Below, piece after piece: positions 48,401 to 59,130 of a DNA stretch of 64,000 nt; within the stretch, counting starts at the first letter, position 1, and every line of letters starts with the position of its first letter. The notes beneath the pieces were generated by a model. The model ran no database searches. It was not told the origin of the DNA and saw only the letters and a list, made by a program, of their open reading frames with translations. Source of the DNA: Welwitschia mirabilis (Eukaryota > Gnetophyta > Gnetopsida > Welwitschiales); NCBI GenBank assembly GCA_051453625.1, contig JBOZIK010000001.1, positions 294,959,427 through 295,023,426 on the forward strand. Direction: 5' to 3'. A program made the translations under genes and the position numbers.

Positions 48401-49486
48401 AAGGGGGTATTATTTAATGGACTCAATTAAGTATTGGATTCCAAAGGAGTGGATACAGTTTTACTATTTGTGAGTCTAGTCTAAGAAAGTAGATCAGAAG
48501 CATATTTAGCTTGGGATAGATAATACCCATCAGAATTTTTGAAAACCTCAAGACCCAAGAAATAGTTAAGATGTCTAAGATATTTTATCTCAAAATGCTA
48601 ATGAAGGTATTATTGTAATTTAGAAATGCTAGATATTTCATCTCCAATAATGATCATATCGTCAACATATAGTAAAAGAATAACAATACCATGATCAATG
48701 TGATGGGTGAATAAAGCAGAATCATAAGGACTAGAGACAAAGCCAAATTAAGTAATAGTAGCACTAAATTTTTCAAACCATGCTTGAGGTACTTTCTTCA
48801 AATCATATAAGGCTCATTGAAGCTTATATACTTGGTTTGAATAATCAGCATAACCAAGAGGATGAAGCATGTATATTTCTTCTTATACATCACCATTGAG
48901 GAAGGCTTTTTTGACATCCATCTATAAAAGCTGCCATTGTTTAATAGCAGAAATGGCTAATAGACTATGCACAGAGGTTAATCAAGTCACCAAAGTAAAG
49001 GCTTCTTCATAGTCTATTCCATATTCTTGAGTCAAGCCTTTTGCAACTAAGCGTGATTTGTAATGGTTAACAGAGTCATTAGAATGGTTTTGATTTATAA
49101 ACCCGTTTGCATCCAATTGGAGTCTTTCCTAGAGGAAGATCAACCAATTTCCAAGTACACATTCATTCTAAAGCCTGAAGTTCTTCATGCATTTCTTGCT
49201 ACCATAGAGAATTAGTGCTAGCATTACAACAAGTGTGAGGCTTATGTAAGGTTACAATAATGGAGTAGCAGTGGTAATCAGAGAGATGATAGAGAGTTTC
49301 TCTTACCTGATTGCTTCAATGAAGTATGAATTCAGGTGAAGGATCTACATCTGGAGAATTTTCAACAGGAGCAGGTAGAGAAGAAGAAGAATTATTATTA
49401 AGGTCTAGTGTGAAATTTATATTTTAAATAGAAAATAATTCAATTGTAAGACTTGTGAAAAACAGAGACAGAGTGGTGACATATTG
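48400..49486 (-). pseudogene. Copia reverse transcriptase remnant
   Basis: The minus strand encodes LYVDDMII at about 48655-48680, the copia RT active site with both aspartates. The N-terminal RT part around 49090-49330 reads ..WKLVDLPLGKTPIGCKRVYK. (WVPLPPGKKPIGCKWVYK in relatives). Stops are frequent. The stretch 49320-49486 is the variable linker before RT. Confidence 0.85.
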
Positions 49487-50379
49487 TTGAAACTTGAAGA
49501 GGGAAGATGAAATGACCCAAAAGTTCCACAATTGAAAATCTTCATAAACTTAATGCTCTAATACAAAATATAATATTTCAAAATTTCTATAGTTGATAAT
49601 CCTATGAATTTGATTAATAAAAACCTTTAGCCAGGAAATTAGCATGGAAGTGATCAACTAACTTTAATATATTAAGACTTCTAATCACAATATCAAGTCT
49701 TGATCCTAGCCAAATATTAAATAGACTATATGTATAAAATTTAGTTTATTGTTATTACTCTACATAATATTTAATTAGTAATCAATATAATAATGATATT
49801 TTTCTAGGTTACTTTTCATGACATATAACATGGCATCCCAATAAAAAAAACCTCTCAACCCACTTACCTTAAGGATAAAAGATTACCATGTATTCATGGA
49901 AAATAAATTAAGATTAATTACTGTGTAAGTTATTCTATTATAGATATAGTAAATAATCCCTAGGATACTCTAATATGTACAAGATATAAATATACTTGAC
50001 AAGCAAATTTTATATATTTAACATGATACGTAGGAATATTTTGATTACATCCTATACATTTAGATCATAAATTTTAGATTTAATGATACCCAAAAGTTCT
50101 ACTTGAACTTACCCTAAGATTTGCTTGTTTATTTAATTAATACTTACATGCCTTATTTAAATAACATCTATTATTACCATATAAAATAGCCTTAAAAAAT
50201 TTAAATGGCAAGCTAATGCAAAGATTCGAAATCTAGACATCCACTTTAATTCCTTAATTCTTTCACATTAACTGGTCCAACTATGCTACTAGTTGTGGTT
50301 GAGTTATGGAATCTCTCTCTATAAATCATTTGGTTGAAATTTTTACAAAAGGGAGCTTGGGGCCCTAGAAATTAAAAGA

Positions 50380-50830
50380 GGCTATAGGTGTAAAATGCAC
50401 GAGCTACTGTAGGATTTCAAATCCTCATTGCCCACATGTTGGTGAAGTTACTAAATGCTTGCAATCATTGCATACACCAAGAATAGTACCAGAATCCGTC
50501 GCTATTTGACGTTATCATCACAAAAGAGAAGAAGAAATACTACTAGAAAGGGATAACTGCGAATGGTGGAGATGGATGCATGCAATAGCAAAGAGAAACA
50601 CGTATTTAGAAAAATGCATTACAAGAGCAAAGGTGCACAACAAAGAATGACGTTGTGGTGTGGGGTGAAGGCATTGCACTTGTGCGGTGGAGAAAAGAGT
50701 CACGTTGAAGGAAAAATGCACAGGAAGGAGGCACTACATAGGAAGGTATAGGTGAGAGCAGAACGATGTCGTGCTGTGAGAAATAAGGGTGCATAGGAGG
50801 ATAGGCACATTGTAGTAGGGACAAAAATGA
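50380..50830. other. GC-richer stretch inside the unclassified insertion
   Basis: It stands out from the AT-rich surroundings by CG-containing words (AATCCGTCGC, GACGTTATC, ACACGTATT, GATGTCGTGC). Overlapping open frames occur on both strands (50563-50751 plus, 50518-50721 and 50606-50824 minus), none with a recognised domain. It could be a promoter or leader of a transposon. Confidence 0.3.
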
Positions 50831-51059
50831 TTCTAAAAGAAAGAATTTGTAGAATAAAAAATGCCTTTCAATTTTATTAAAAACACTCTTTCAATCTGTC
50901 CAACTGTGTTGTTTGTTACAGGCATTCATCGGATGGATGGTGATCATTCTATGATCTGGTTTAGCATTAAGATGTTATGCACTTCTAAAGATTTGAAGGG
51001 TTCCTATCTTTTTTATAACTTATGCATTAAAGAATTATGAACACATTTCTTTACAACTT

Positions 51060-51240
51060 TAAATAATAGTGCAACAGTTAAGGGAAATACTTATGAAGTA
51101 GGAGGTTGACAGTTTAAGTTCCTCCAAGAATGTTTGGCCATTTATTATTAATTTTACTTTAAGTGCTAACTGCCACATTTGAGATGGGTCCCATATTGAA
51201 ATGGTGATTCTCATATAGAACTTGGCCTACATTAACCTAG
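51060..51240 (+). mobile_element. tRNA-derived SINE-like sequence
   Basis: TAGTGCAACAGTTAAGG (51067-51083) resembles a polymerase III box A as found in plant SINE heads (TGGCGCAACGGTTAAGG). ACAGTTTAAGTTCC (51109-51122) resembles box B (GGTTCGAATCC) with decayed CpG. Their 41-base spacing is right for a tRNA-like promoter. The 3' end is not defined. Confidence 0.45.
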
Positions 51241-52904
51241 CTATGCAATGCTCAAATGGAAAGCTTTAATGATTAATCCCACCCCTTTTTCCATATTGCC
51301 TATAATATATATATATATAACTTTACTGACCCTTTAAATTATGACTTCATGTTGCATTTTACCTTTAAATTTTACAATATATCTAGGTATTTAAGTTATA
51401 TCATACATGGTAAATGATGTTTTGATTAACATAAGAATTACTTATAATGTCTATACATTAATATGTCATAAATAATCAATAATTGAAAGACACTATTCGA
51501 CATAAATAATATTTTTATAATAACATTACATGAAAATTAACAATTTCTAATACAATTAATGCACAACCAATTAAACATAAATAAGTATACTTTAATTAAA
51601 GAAAAACATATTCTTATATTACCAAGACCTACTACATGAGGGTTACAAGAACATAATTCAATTACATCTATTCTTTAAATGAAAAGTTACAAGAATTCCT
51701 ATCAAGCTTAATAATATTTAAATATTTCTTGAACACAAAAACACATAAAAAACACTAGTATTAACTCCTTTCTGCCTCGCTTCTTGAGAGGAAACCTGTA
51801 GAATAAACATGCATGGTTGAGAACTGTACCTTCACAATTCCCAATATGGTCCATGGCAAGGTTTAAGGTAAGGGTTTTGATATAAGAAGGAATTTACAAA
51901 ATATCAATTAACCAAAACCTCAAATCAACACAAAATTTGAGGTAAAATATTCAAATCTTATGAAAGTTCAAGGAATAGTATGCCTTATCAGAGGGGTGTC
52001 AATTATCTATTATCTACTGGATCATTCCTATGTCCAATAGAAACCCTTTAGGTGGGATAACCTCCTAAAGCCACATGACATTATGTCATGCAACAGTTAG
52101 ACAGATAACCACCTAATCACTGATAAACACTCCTATGGCCAAAGGAGCCCTTTAGGTGGCCCAACCCCTAAAGTTGCATGATTTAGTCACAACTAGCTTT
52201 AAAAATCAAAGATGAATCATATCGAGGATATGCATAAGGAATGGTTTACTTAAAAGACATGAAGGATGAAGGATTCAATTAGAACATACAAGAGACAAAT
52301 GTAATTGCATGAACCAAATAAGAGATTAATGAAAACCATAGAACCATACCAATTTTTTAAAAGAATTTAATATCTCAAGAAGGTTGCAAGGATATAATGC
52401 TTTCCTAGGCTCCAAGACTTGGTAGTGAGGGTTCTCCACAAACGAAAGTGAGGGAAAAGGAAAAGGAAGGTCTTATTTATAATTAAGGTTTGGTGGAATG
52501 TGAAAGTCATAGGCATATATATACAAACATCATAAATAAGGAAAGTTATATGGTGGGGATCTCTGTTACCTTGATAGGCCACTAGGAAAATAATAAATAA
52601 AAATTAAGCTTACATAATTAATAATAATAAGACATTAGCAGTAATTAAAACATTCCCTAACATGATAGCAGTTTCAGTAATAAATAAAAGTAATAACTCT
52701 ATACATTAAGCATATTTATTCAAATAAATTTCAAATTCAAATCCATAACTCATTGACATTTTCCAAAGTCAACAATTAAATGCATAAGCTAAGGTACAAA
52801 AATAATATTCATGAAACTATTAGAAATAAAAGAAAACATTCAAGATTTAGCATGAATTATTAACCTTAAAAATATTTAATCTTAAGTATTAATTTTTTTG
52901 AAAT

Positions 52905-53640
52905 TTGGGAGTGATAGAAGAAAACATTATATTTTCCCATAAAGTAACATGTCATAAAATACGAAGATGGCTTAAGATAGGATCCCAACATCTATACCCT
53001 TTGTGTTCTATTTCATAACCTAAAAAATAGCATAGACAAGCACGAGGTTCTAATTTGGTATGTTCATGAGGTCGTAATAGGATAAAATAAGCAATCCAAA
53101 AGGGTTAAGCAGTGATTAAATAGGTGATCTTATGAATAGATTTTCATAAGGAGATAGATTGTTGAGAATTAAGGTAGAACTACGATTGATGGTAAAGATA
53201 GCAGTGAGAGCTGCTTCTCCCTAAGACTATTTAGGGCATGAAGTAGAGAGTAGAATTGTGTGAATAGAGTTAAGAATATAATAATGTTTACACTTTGTCT
53301 ATCCATTTTGCTGAGAGGTACCAAGACAAGACTATTAGATAATAGTACCCTATTGATTAAGAAAGTAAACCAAGAGGATTCCTTACATCCCATGGCATTA
53401 TCAGTGTGAATAATTTTGATTCTATGAGAAAATTAAGTTTCAATCATCAAGGCAAATTTAATGTAGACTTGACGTAACTCAGACTAATATTTTAAAAAGT
53501 ATATCCAAGTAAAACAAGAAAAATCATTAACAAATATTACAAAGTAATGATAACCATTCATTGAAGTGATAGGGAAGGATCTGAAATATCAGAGTGAACT
53601 AGTTCAAATAGAATATTTAAAATGGAATTACTAGTAATAA
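52905..53640 (-). pseudogene. Copia integrase remnant
   Basis: The minus strand reads ELVHSDISDPSPITSMNGYHYFV.. (integrase core start with its first Asp), then FVNDFSCFTWIYFLK. Further on come the frame 53169-53393 and HEHTKLEPRACLCYFLGYE then HKGYRCWDP (about 52975-53060), the typical FLGY..KGYRCWDP end. Stops are scattered. Confidence 0.85.
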
Positions 53641-54180
53641 AAGACATAGCTGGTTGTTTGTCAAGCTGGTAATGGAGACAACGAAAAGACTCAAATTTCG
53701 TAGGCCTTAATAAATTACGAGAAATTAAAGATTGAAGTTTATTAGTAGAGGCATGACCAAGATGAACGTGCCACTGATAGATAGATGAGGTTATGATAGC
53801 TACAAAGATAGGTTTCTAAGGAAAACATAACAAATGGAGCTCGAATAATCTTTCCACACTATGACCCATCTCAAATATCTCGCCCCTCTATGGATATTGA
53901 ACCAGACAACCAAAAGAAGAAAAAATAACACATAGTTATTTTTCACATAGATGCCCAATAGAAATGAGATTTAAAGTAAAGTGTGAAACATAATAAGGGT
54001 TAGAAAGACTGAGATGGGAGGGTAGAGGCATAACTAGTATGAGTGATAGGCATTTTTATATCATTAGCTGTATGTCTAGATGGTAAGGATGTAACTAGTA
54101 TTTTTTGAGATAAAAGATTAGGGTTAGTAATCATGTGATTACAACATGAAGAATCAAAGAGCTAGGAAGAGTTACCTAGG
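53640..54180 (-). pseudogene. Copia protease and GAG-pre-integrase remnant
   Basis: WLFDSSCCNHMITN (about 54110-54165) is the protease WILDSGASNHMT box with DSG changed to DSS. WHVHLGHASTNKLQSLI (about 53700-53775) is the GAG-pre-integrase motif WH.RLGH.S. Both are in the expected order between gag and integrase. Confidence 0.82.
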
Positions 54181-55130
54181 ATAGCAGACATGGCAGATAA
54201 GAATTAGAATAACTAACCTATTTAAGAAGAGCCTCAATGTCACTAATTATGATGAAAGCAGAATCCTCTATGGGAATAGCAGTATTAGGGGAAGCTCCAA
54301 GCTTTAAGATGATATGATATTTGAAGGATCCAACATGTGGTCAAGAAGCTCGAGTAGAAAAATGTTGTAGGATATGTCCAAGACTATGATAATATCTACA
54401 TTCTATAGTAGAACAATTACCAAAACTATGACCATTGCAATTACAACTCTTACATGGTAAAGCTCTAGATCTCTAATTATATGATCTAAAATGAGTGGTA
54501 GCAAGAGCTACTACAGACTAAGAGGTTTTGCCAAAATTAAGAGGCATCTCCTCAAAAATGATTTCTTAAATGGCAGCATCCAAGGTAGATAATGTATTGT
54601 GATGAAATAAACTTGACCTAATAGCCTCATATTCTGGTTGAAGAGCTATTAAGACTTGAATGAGATGAAAATGATCTTTACTAATTGTAGCCCAAGATAA
54701 TTGATTCTAGATAGGCTGACCTTGAGCAAAAAAGTCATTCACAGATTGACTAGGCTCTTGTGTAATATTATGAAGGAGAGTCCATAACTAATAGTGGTGT
54801 GCCAAGCCAGTAGTCTAGTACTGATTTATCAAAAAAATCCCAAATTGATTTGATAGTGTTGTAACAAGTAAACTGAATGTGAATGGGTGATGTAGAGGAA
54901 TTGTGAAATCATGTGGTGATTTAATGATTTTTACTATTCTAATCATCAAGTCTATCAGTAAATTTGGTAGTTGGTTCATGTTTTTCTTTAACTGGTATAA
55001 TGATTGCACCAATAACAATGCATCATATTTTGTATCCAATTAAAAAACTTTTTATTTCTAAAGTCCATAAATTGTAATTAGTTCCATCTAAGGTTGTGGC
55101 AATGAGCATAGCAATTTCAGTTTTGTTCAT
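54180..55130 (-). pseudogene. Copia gag remnant
   Basis: The probable start is the ATG at 55130-55128: MNKTEIAMLIATTLDGTNYN, then LWTLEIKSFLIGYK, matching the NY..W...M..FL start of copia gag. Zinc-knuckle sequence at about 54380-54470 reads CKSCNCNGHSFGNC followed by a second decayed knuckle (CRYYHSLGH). The frame 54815-55039 is a shadow of this in another frame. Confidence 0.82.
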
Positions 55131-56184
55131 TTAAAATAAAATTAGAAGGCAATTGGTAATACAATAGAATGCAAAAATGAACTATAGGAAAAAGAATATG
55201 TTTAATAAAAACCTAGAGGGAAACTAGAAAAAATAAAGGAATTGAAGTTGCTTGTGAAAATACCTTATCATGATATAATCATGAGTCTTACAAGTAGATA
55301 ATAAAGCTGTGCAGACTAGAAGGCATTTCACAGCCAAAGTCTAAAAGATGCATACCTACCTTCACTTACTTAAGATTATCAGAAGAACTCATTAAAAAAC
55401 AAAATCTAAATGAATTTGTCAGATTTGCCCATAAAATACACATTGGATTATCATCCAGTTCTTAAAAAAAATTTCAATATAAGAGTAAATCTATAGTAAT
55501 CAAAACTAAAACGGAATATGAATGATACCCTCAAAGCTATCAACATCGAAAGAAAAGAGCATTTAGAGGGGAACTAGTGATTTGTTGAAAGGAAGGAGGC
55601 AGGCATAAATAGAGCAGTAAGACATGGATGTATACTAGAAACATACTAGCCTTCGGAGGGCTCCTTCCCTTGGGTGGTAGTTGTGATGGTGAGGATTGGA
55701 ACGGAGGGGTTACCATGGGTAACTCCTTACCGTGCAAGCTTTCAGTGGGAGGTGGCATCCCTAATCATGATAGGATCTCTGCCAAAAGTTATTGATGGCA
55801 TTACTATTTCCAACTCTGTGGGATCCTGTGATAGTGCCACTGCATTGGTTGATGGTATCACGAGTTGGGTCTCCTCTTACAATGGCTTAGAGTCTAATGG
55901 ATTCAATAGTGTATAAAGAGTGCAGTAGAAGAATAAATCAAAGGTGTACATGGAATGCAGTGGAGTCCACTGACATACAAGGAATGGAATCTAGCATTCG
56001 TATAAGAAATGGAGTCCGGCAGCATAGAGGGAATGCAGTGGAGTCAGAGGGAACAGATCAGCAATGTTGAAGGAGGCTGGAAGCTAGAAGCTAGAGTGAT
56101 ACAAGTACTACGGTGGAAGTAGATGTGCTAGTAACGAGTAAAGCTTAAGAATAAGAGATGCAATGAGGAAATTAGGTGGTAGAA
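55131..56184 (-). other. 5' leader of the copia element
   Basis: This is the untranslated stretch between primer site and gag, GC-richer between 55540 and 56150. GGAATGCAGTGGAGTC occurs at 55952-55967 and again at 56030-56045, with a diverged copy between. Frames at 55540-55758 (minus, Pro/Ser-rich) and 55674-55916 (plus) have no recognisable product. A 41-base piece (55977-56017) reappears at 57088. Confidence 0.55.
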
Positions 56185-56197
56185 GGTTCTAATACCA
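56185..56197 (-). promoter_or_regulatory. Primer-binding site of the copia element
   Basis: The minus strand reads TGGTATTAGAACC directly at the LTR end, the initiator-Met site TGGTATCAGAGCC with one C-to-T and one G-to-A change. Confidence 0.75.
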
Positions 56198-56363
56198 TGT
56201 AAGAATTTTTAGAGGAAATTTTGTGTTTATTACATCTCTAACTATAAAATAGCCTTCTCTTATAGGCTTGTGAAGTTTTCATGGAGGGAAACAATATGCT
56301 TGAGATCCTAAAATCAAGGTAGCTAATCTTAGAATTAGGAAAGTCATAAATAGAATTATAACA
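56198..56363 (-). repeat. 5' LTR of the copia element (166 bp)
   Basis: Minus-strand view: TGTTATAATTCTATTT...AATTCTTACA, bounded by TG/CA and followed by the primer site. Host LTR sequence (AACTTAACACAAGTGC) resumes directly at 56364. Confidence 0.82.
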
Positions 56364-56987
56364 AACTTAACACAAGTGCAATCCTGTAAGATTCAATATC
56401 ATTAATTACTACTAAATCATGACATAAGCTGCTAATCAACATATCTTATGCTTGGATGTGACCACTACCTATAGCTACAGCAAAGCATTCAAAGTAATGG
56501 ATTAAAATCCAAATTAACATTGACAACATCCTTACATGCATAGTTACATGTAATGTTGAAGGATCAGGTGAACGATGATAAGTAGCAAAAATACTTACAA
56601 TGTGAAGAGCAACCAATGCAAAATCTACTAGTGTTGTAGTGCTAACAATCCAACTAAGCTGAGCCATTGCCCATACTAGTGAAGATACTCCTAATGATTC
56701 TGTTTCCATCCATATGAATCTCTAGACTATATCTAACTGAAAAATTATTGGTAGTGAATCTTGTTTATGTTTCATTAAGTTCTCTTTTGTATTTAAATCC
56801 TTTTGTTTATTCTTACAAACTTCCTTTTCATGTAATAAGTCGAGCATGATGTCAAGTTACAAGTACTTCTAAATTTACAAAATTTTAAAACTTTTCATAT
56901 GGTTTTTAAAAAGCATGAGGAGAGTAATATAAAATGAAATTTCTAATGAAATAAAATATCTTAAATATTTTCCATCTTAAATATTAA

Positions 56988-57087
56988 NNNNNNNNNNNNN
57001 NNNNNNNNNNNNNNNNNNNNNNNNNNNNNNNNNNNNNNNNNNNNNNNNNNNNNNNNNNNNNNNNNNNNNNNNNNNNNNNNNNNNNNN
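56988..57087. other. Assembly gap (100 N)
   Basis: A run of N inside the third LTR, next to the chimeric filler. Confidence 1.
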
Positions 57088-57149
57088 ACAAGGAATGGAA
57101 TCTAGCATTCGTATAAGAAATGGAGTCCAATGCAAAATCTACTAGTGTT
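57088..57149. other. Chimeric filler built from two nearby segments
   Basis: Bases 57088-57128 are identical to 55977-56017 (41 bases, copia leader). Bases 57127-57149 are identical to 56613-56635 (23 bases, host LTR), overlapping by two bases (CC). Normal LTR sequence (TTTAAGTTATTTTGATT, as at 37776) follows. It is either templated repair filler or an assembly misjoin, since it borders a gap. Confidence 0.8.
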
Positions 57150-57164
57150 TTTAAGTTATTTTGA

Positions 57165-57171
57165 TTATTAT

Positions 57172-57230
<59 letters not shown>

Positions 57231-57243
57231 TTACTACTACTAT
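57165..57243. repeat. (TAC)n microsatellite
   Basis: About 24 near-perfect copies of TAC/ACT with one TTA interruption near the end. The middle LTR has only a few imperfect units here (about 37800-37815), so it expanded after the copies separated. Confidence 0.9.
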
Positions 57244-59130
57244 TATTTTATTTGCATAATGATAAGAATGAATAAATTATGGACAATAATGGAATATTAT
57301 GAATAGAATAATAAATAGGATATGCATAGGAATATATTTGATTAACTAAAATGAAAGTAAATTAAAATGACTATGTAGTGAATAAGAAGCAGTAGAAGGG
57401 AAGATAAAAGAACTAGAGGTTTGTGACCAAGGACAAGTTAATGGTAAGATAAGTTGAGTATTAAAAGATGATAAATTAGCTAAGAAGTAGAATTACTATC
57501 AAAAAAAACTAAGCGATTGGAAGAAATAACTTTGACGTAACCAATTTCAAATACTAAAAAAGGATTAAGTGAGAATAAACTAGTAAGGATATGAAGAACA
57601 TTGATTCTTACATCTTTGAATGCCACCCTAGCAACATCCATTGATATGAATCATAAAGTTATTTAATGTTGTTAACATGTGGTCCAATGCTAAATAGCAT
57701 ATAGTGTCATGTGATAAGGGCAATTATTATGAAAATTTCTATGGATATCTTGCAAAGTATCAGTATAATATCAAGACTATAACTCAATCCAATCATTGGC
57801 TGTTAAAGCAAATGTAACCTTACTAACTAACCACCAAATAGGCAATATGTTCTAAATGCTCACAAATTCATAGCTTTAGAGTCATGGAAAATTAAGCCAA
57901 TGGATATTTGTAAAATACTATTCATTATGATGAGGAAAATGCAACCACTGTAAAGAGTATAAGTGTCTGCACGCCAAGGCTAGATTGTGATCAACTAACA
58001 CCTTGGTAAAGTTTCCATAGCTACCATATCACACTGCCAAAGGCTCCCCTTGAGAAAATTTGCCCCGGTATGCTTATGGTAGGCCATACATGTTTTTCTT
58101 TTTCTTTTTTCTTTTCTAAGTAAAATATTAATCTTTTGGTAAGTTACTTGAATTTTCCTTTTATTTTTTATAATATTGATTAACGATTTAAATGGAAAAT
58201 TATAAGGCTCACAACTGAAGACAAGCATTAGGTTTAGCATAATTGATGCTAATACAAAATAACATAAGATACTAGAAATCATAGACATTAAAATATCTTA
58301 AGACTGGGTGAAAGCTGATCTTACCACTAGGAATACAGCAAAGTAGAAAAGCACTTTCAATAAAAATCCAATGCAATTTAGCATAGGACCAGATGAATAA
58401 ATATCCAAATAAATACATGACTTAATCAAGAGATCTTGTTAAGAAGTTATTTAGGTAAAGGTAAGAAAAAACTCACCTCTTAATTAAGAAGGCCTTTTTA
58501 CTCAATTGTTTCTATTATATTGAGAGTATATTGGTCGTTATTAATGTACTCTCAACTATTGTTTATTGTATCTAATTTTTCCTAGCATGTAAATCAGAAA
58601 CCTTAACAAAGCCATTCAAGATGTACCTCTTTATAAGACAAGGGCTTGACCACTTAGAAGTTAATTCATTATAATGAACTACCTAAGAATTATGCAATGA
58701 GAATGATTAGCCCAACTTAAAGAGTGAAAAACAAAAGGGTGAAAGAAAAAAGTTGGAAGAATTAAAAGAATACTTTAAAATAATGCTGGTTTTAGACAAA
58801 TTCAAGGTAAAGGTTGATCATAAGGATGAGGAGGACTTATTAATAAAGAGATAAAAAATGTGAGTAAATGAGAACAATAGAATAATGAGCTATGAAATGT
58901 GGGATAGATAGGATGAAGCATGCTACTGTCAGGTGGAACGATAGGTATGTTGCACGAGGAGGTAGCATAAAAGGGCTTCTGCAAATATGTGAGTTATAGT
59001 AAAAAGGGAATTGTGTATATCATAGCATGGATCAATACCATATATAATATCATCATCCTCTTCAATGGATGGAATTTGGTTAGGCGAGGGATCGGTAATG
59101 GAAAATTGAATAAGGAAGTTGATAGAAGGA

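Larger units (their letters stand above)
49497..52897. mobile_element. Unclassified 3.4-kb insertion within the copia element
   Basis: The copia protein stops at ..MFSSITPKF (about 52908) and resumes at ..SSFQQYVTTLSLFF (about 49480). The join is flanked by TTGAAACTTG (49487-49496) and TTGAAATTTG (52898-52907), a likely 9-10-bp target duplication. No terminal inverted repeat is apparent. The insert holds a GC-richer stretch (50500-50830), a SINE-like head (51060-51240), a TA microsatellite (51307-51322) and an imperfect 103-bp-period duplication (52019-52195). Minus frames at 50518-50824 and 52367-52582 have no recognisable product. Confidence 0.6.
47636..56363 (-). mobile_element. Ty1/copia retrotransposon, minus strand, with truncated 3' LTR and an internal insertion
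   Basis: Minus-strand order is 5' LTR (56198-56363), primer site, gag, protease, integrase, RT, RNase H, polypurine tract and part of the 3' LTR (47636-47704). Integrase before RT is the copia order. A 3.4-kb insertion sits between integrase and RT. The outer end of the 3' LTR and about 200 bp of the host LTR are missing, so no target duplication remains. Confidence 0.88.
56364..59130 (-). repeat. Tat/Ogre third LTR, right piece
   Basis: It matches 5496-7695 and 36600-39663. Differences are a 100-N gap (56988-57087) and a filler segment (57088-57149), which replace about 550 bp present in the middle LTR (about 37222-37776). An 87-codon minus frame at 56446-56709 has counterparts with stops in the other two LTRs. 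A minus frame at 57995-58288 and one at 58802-58984 are probably chance. The LTR is cut at 59131 by the CACTA-like end. Confidence 0.75.

Noticed and set aside
50518-50824. Overlapping open frames on both strands as possible genes
   Set aside because: They overlap one another in several frames in a GC-richer patch, have no domain, and lack a credible gene structure.
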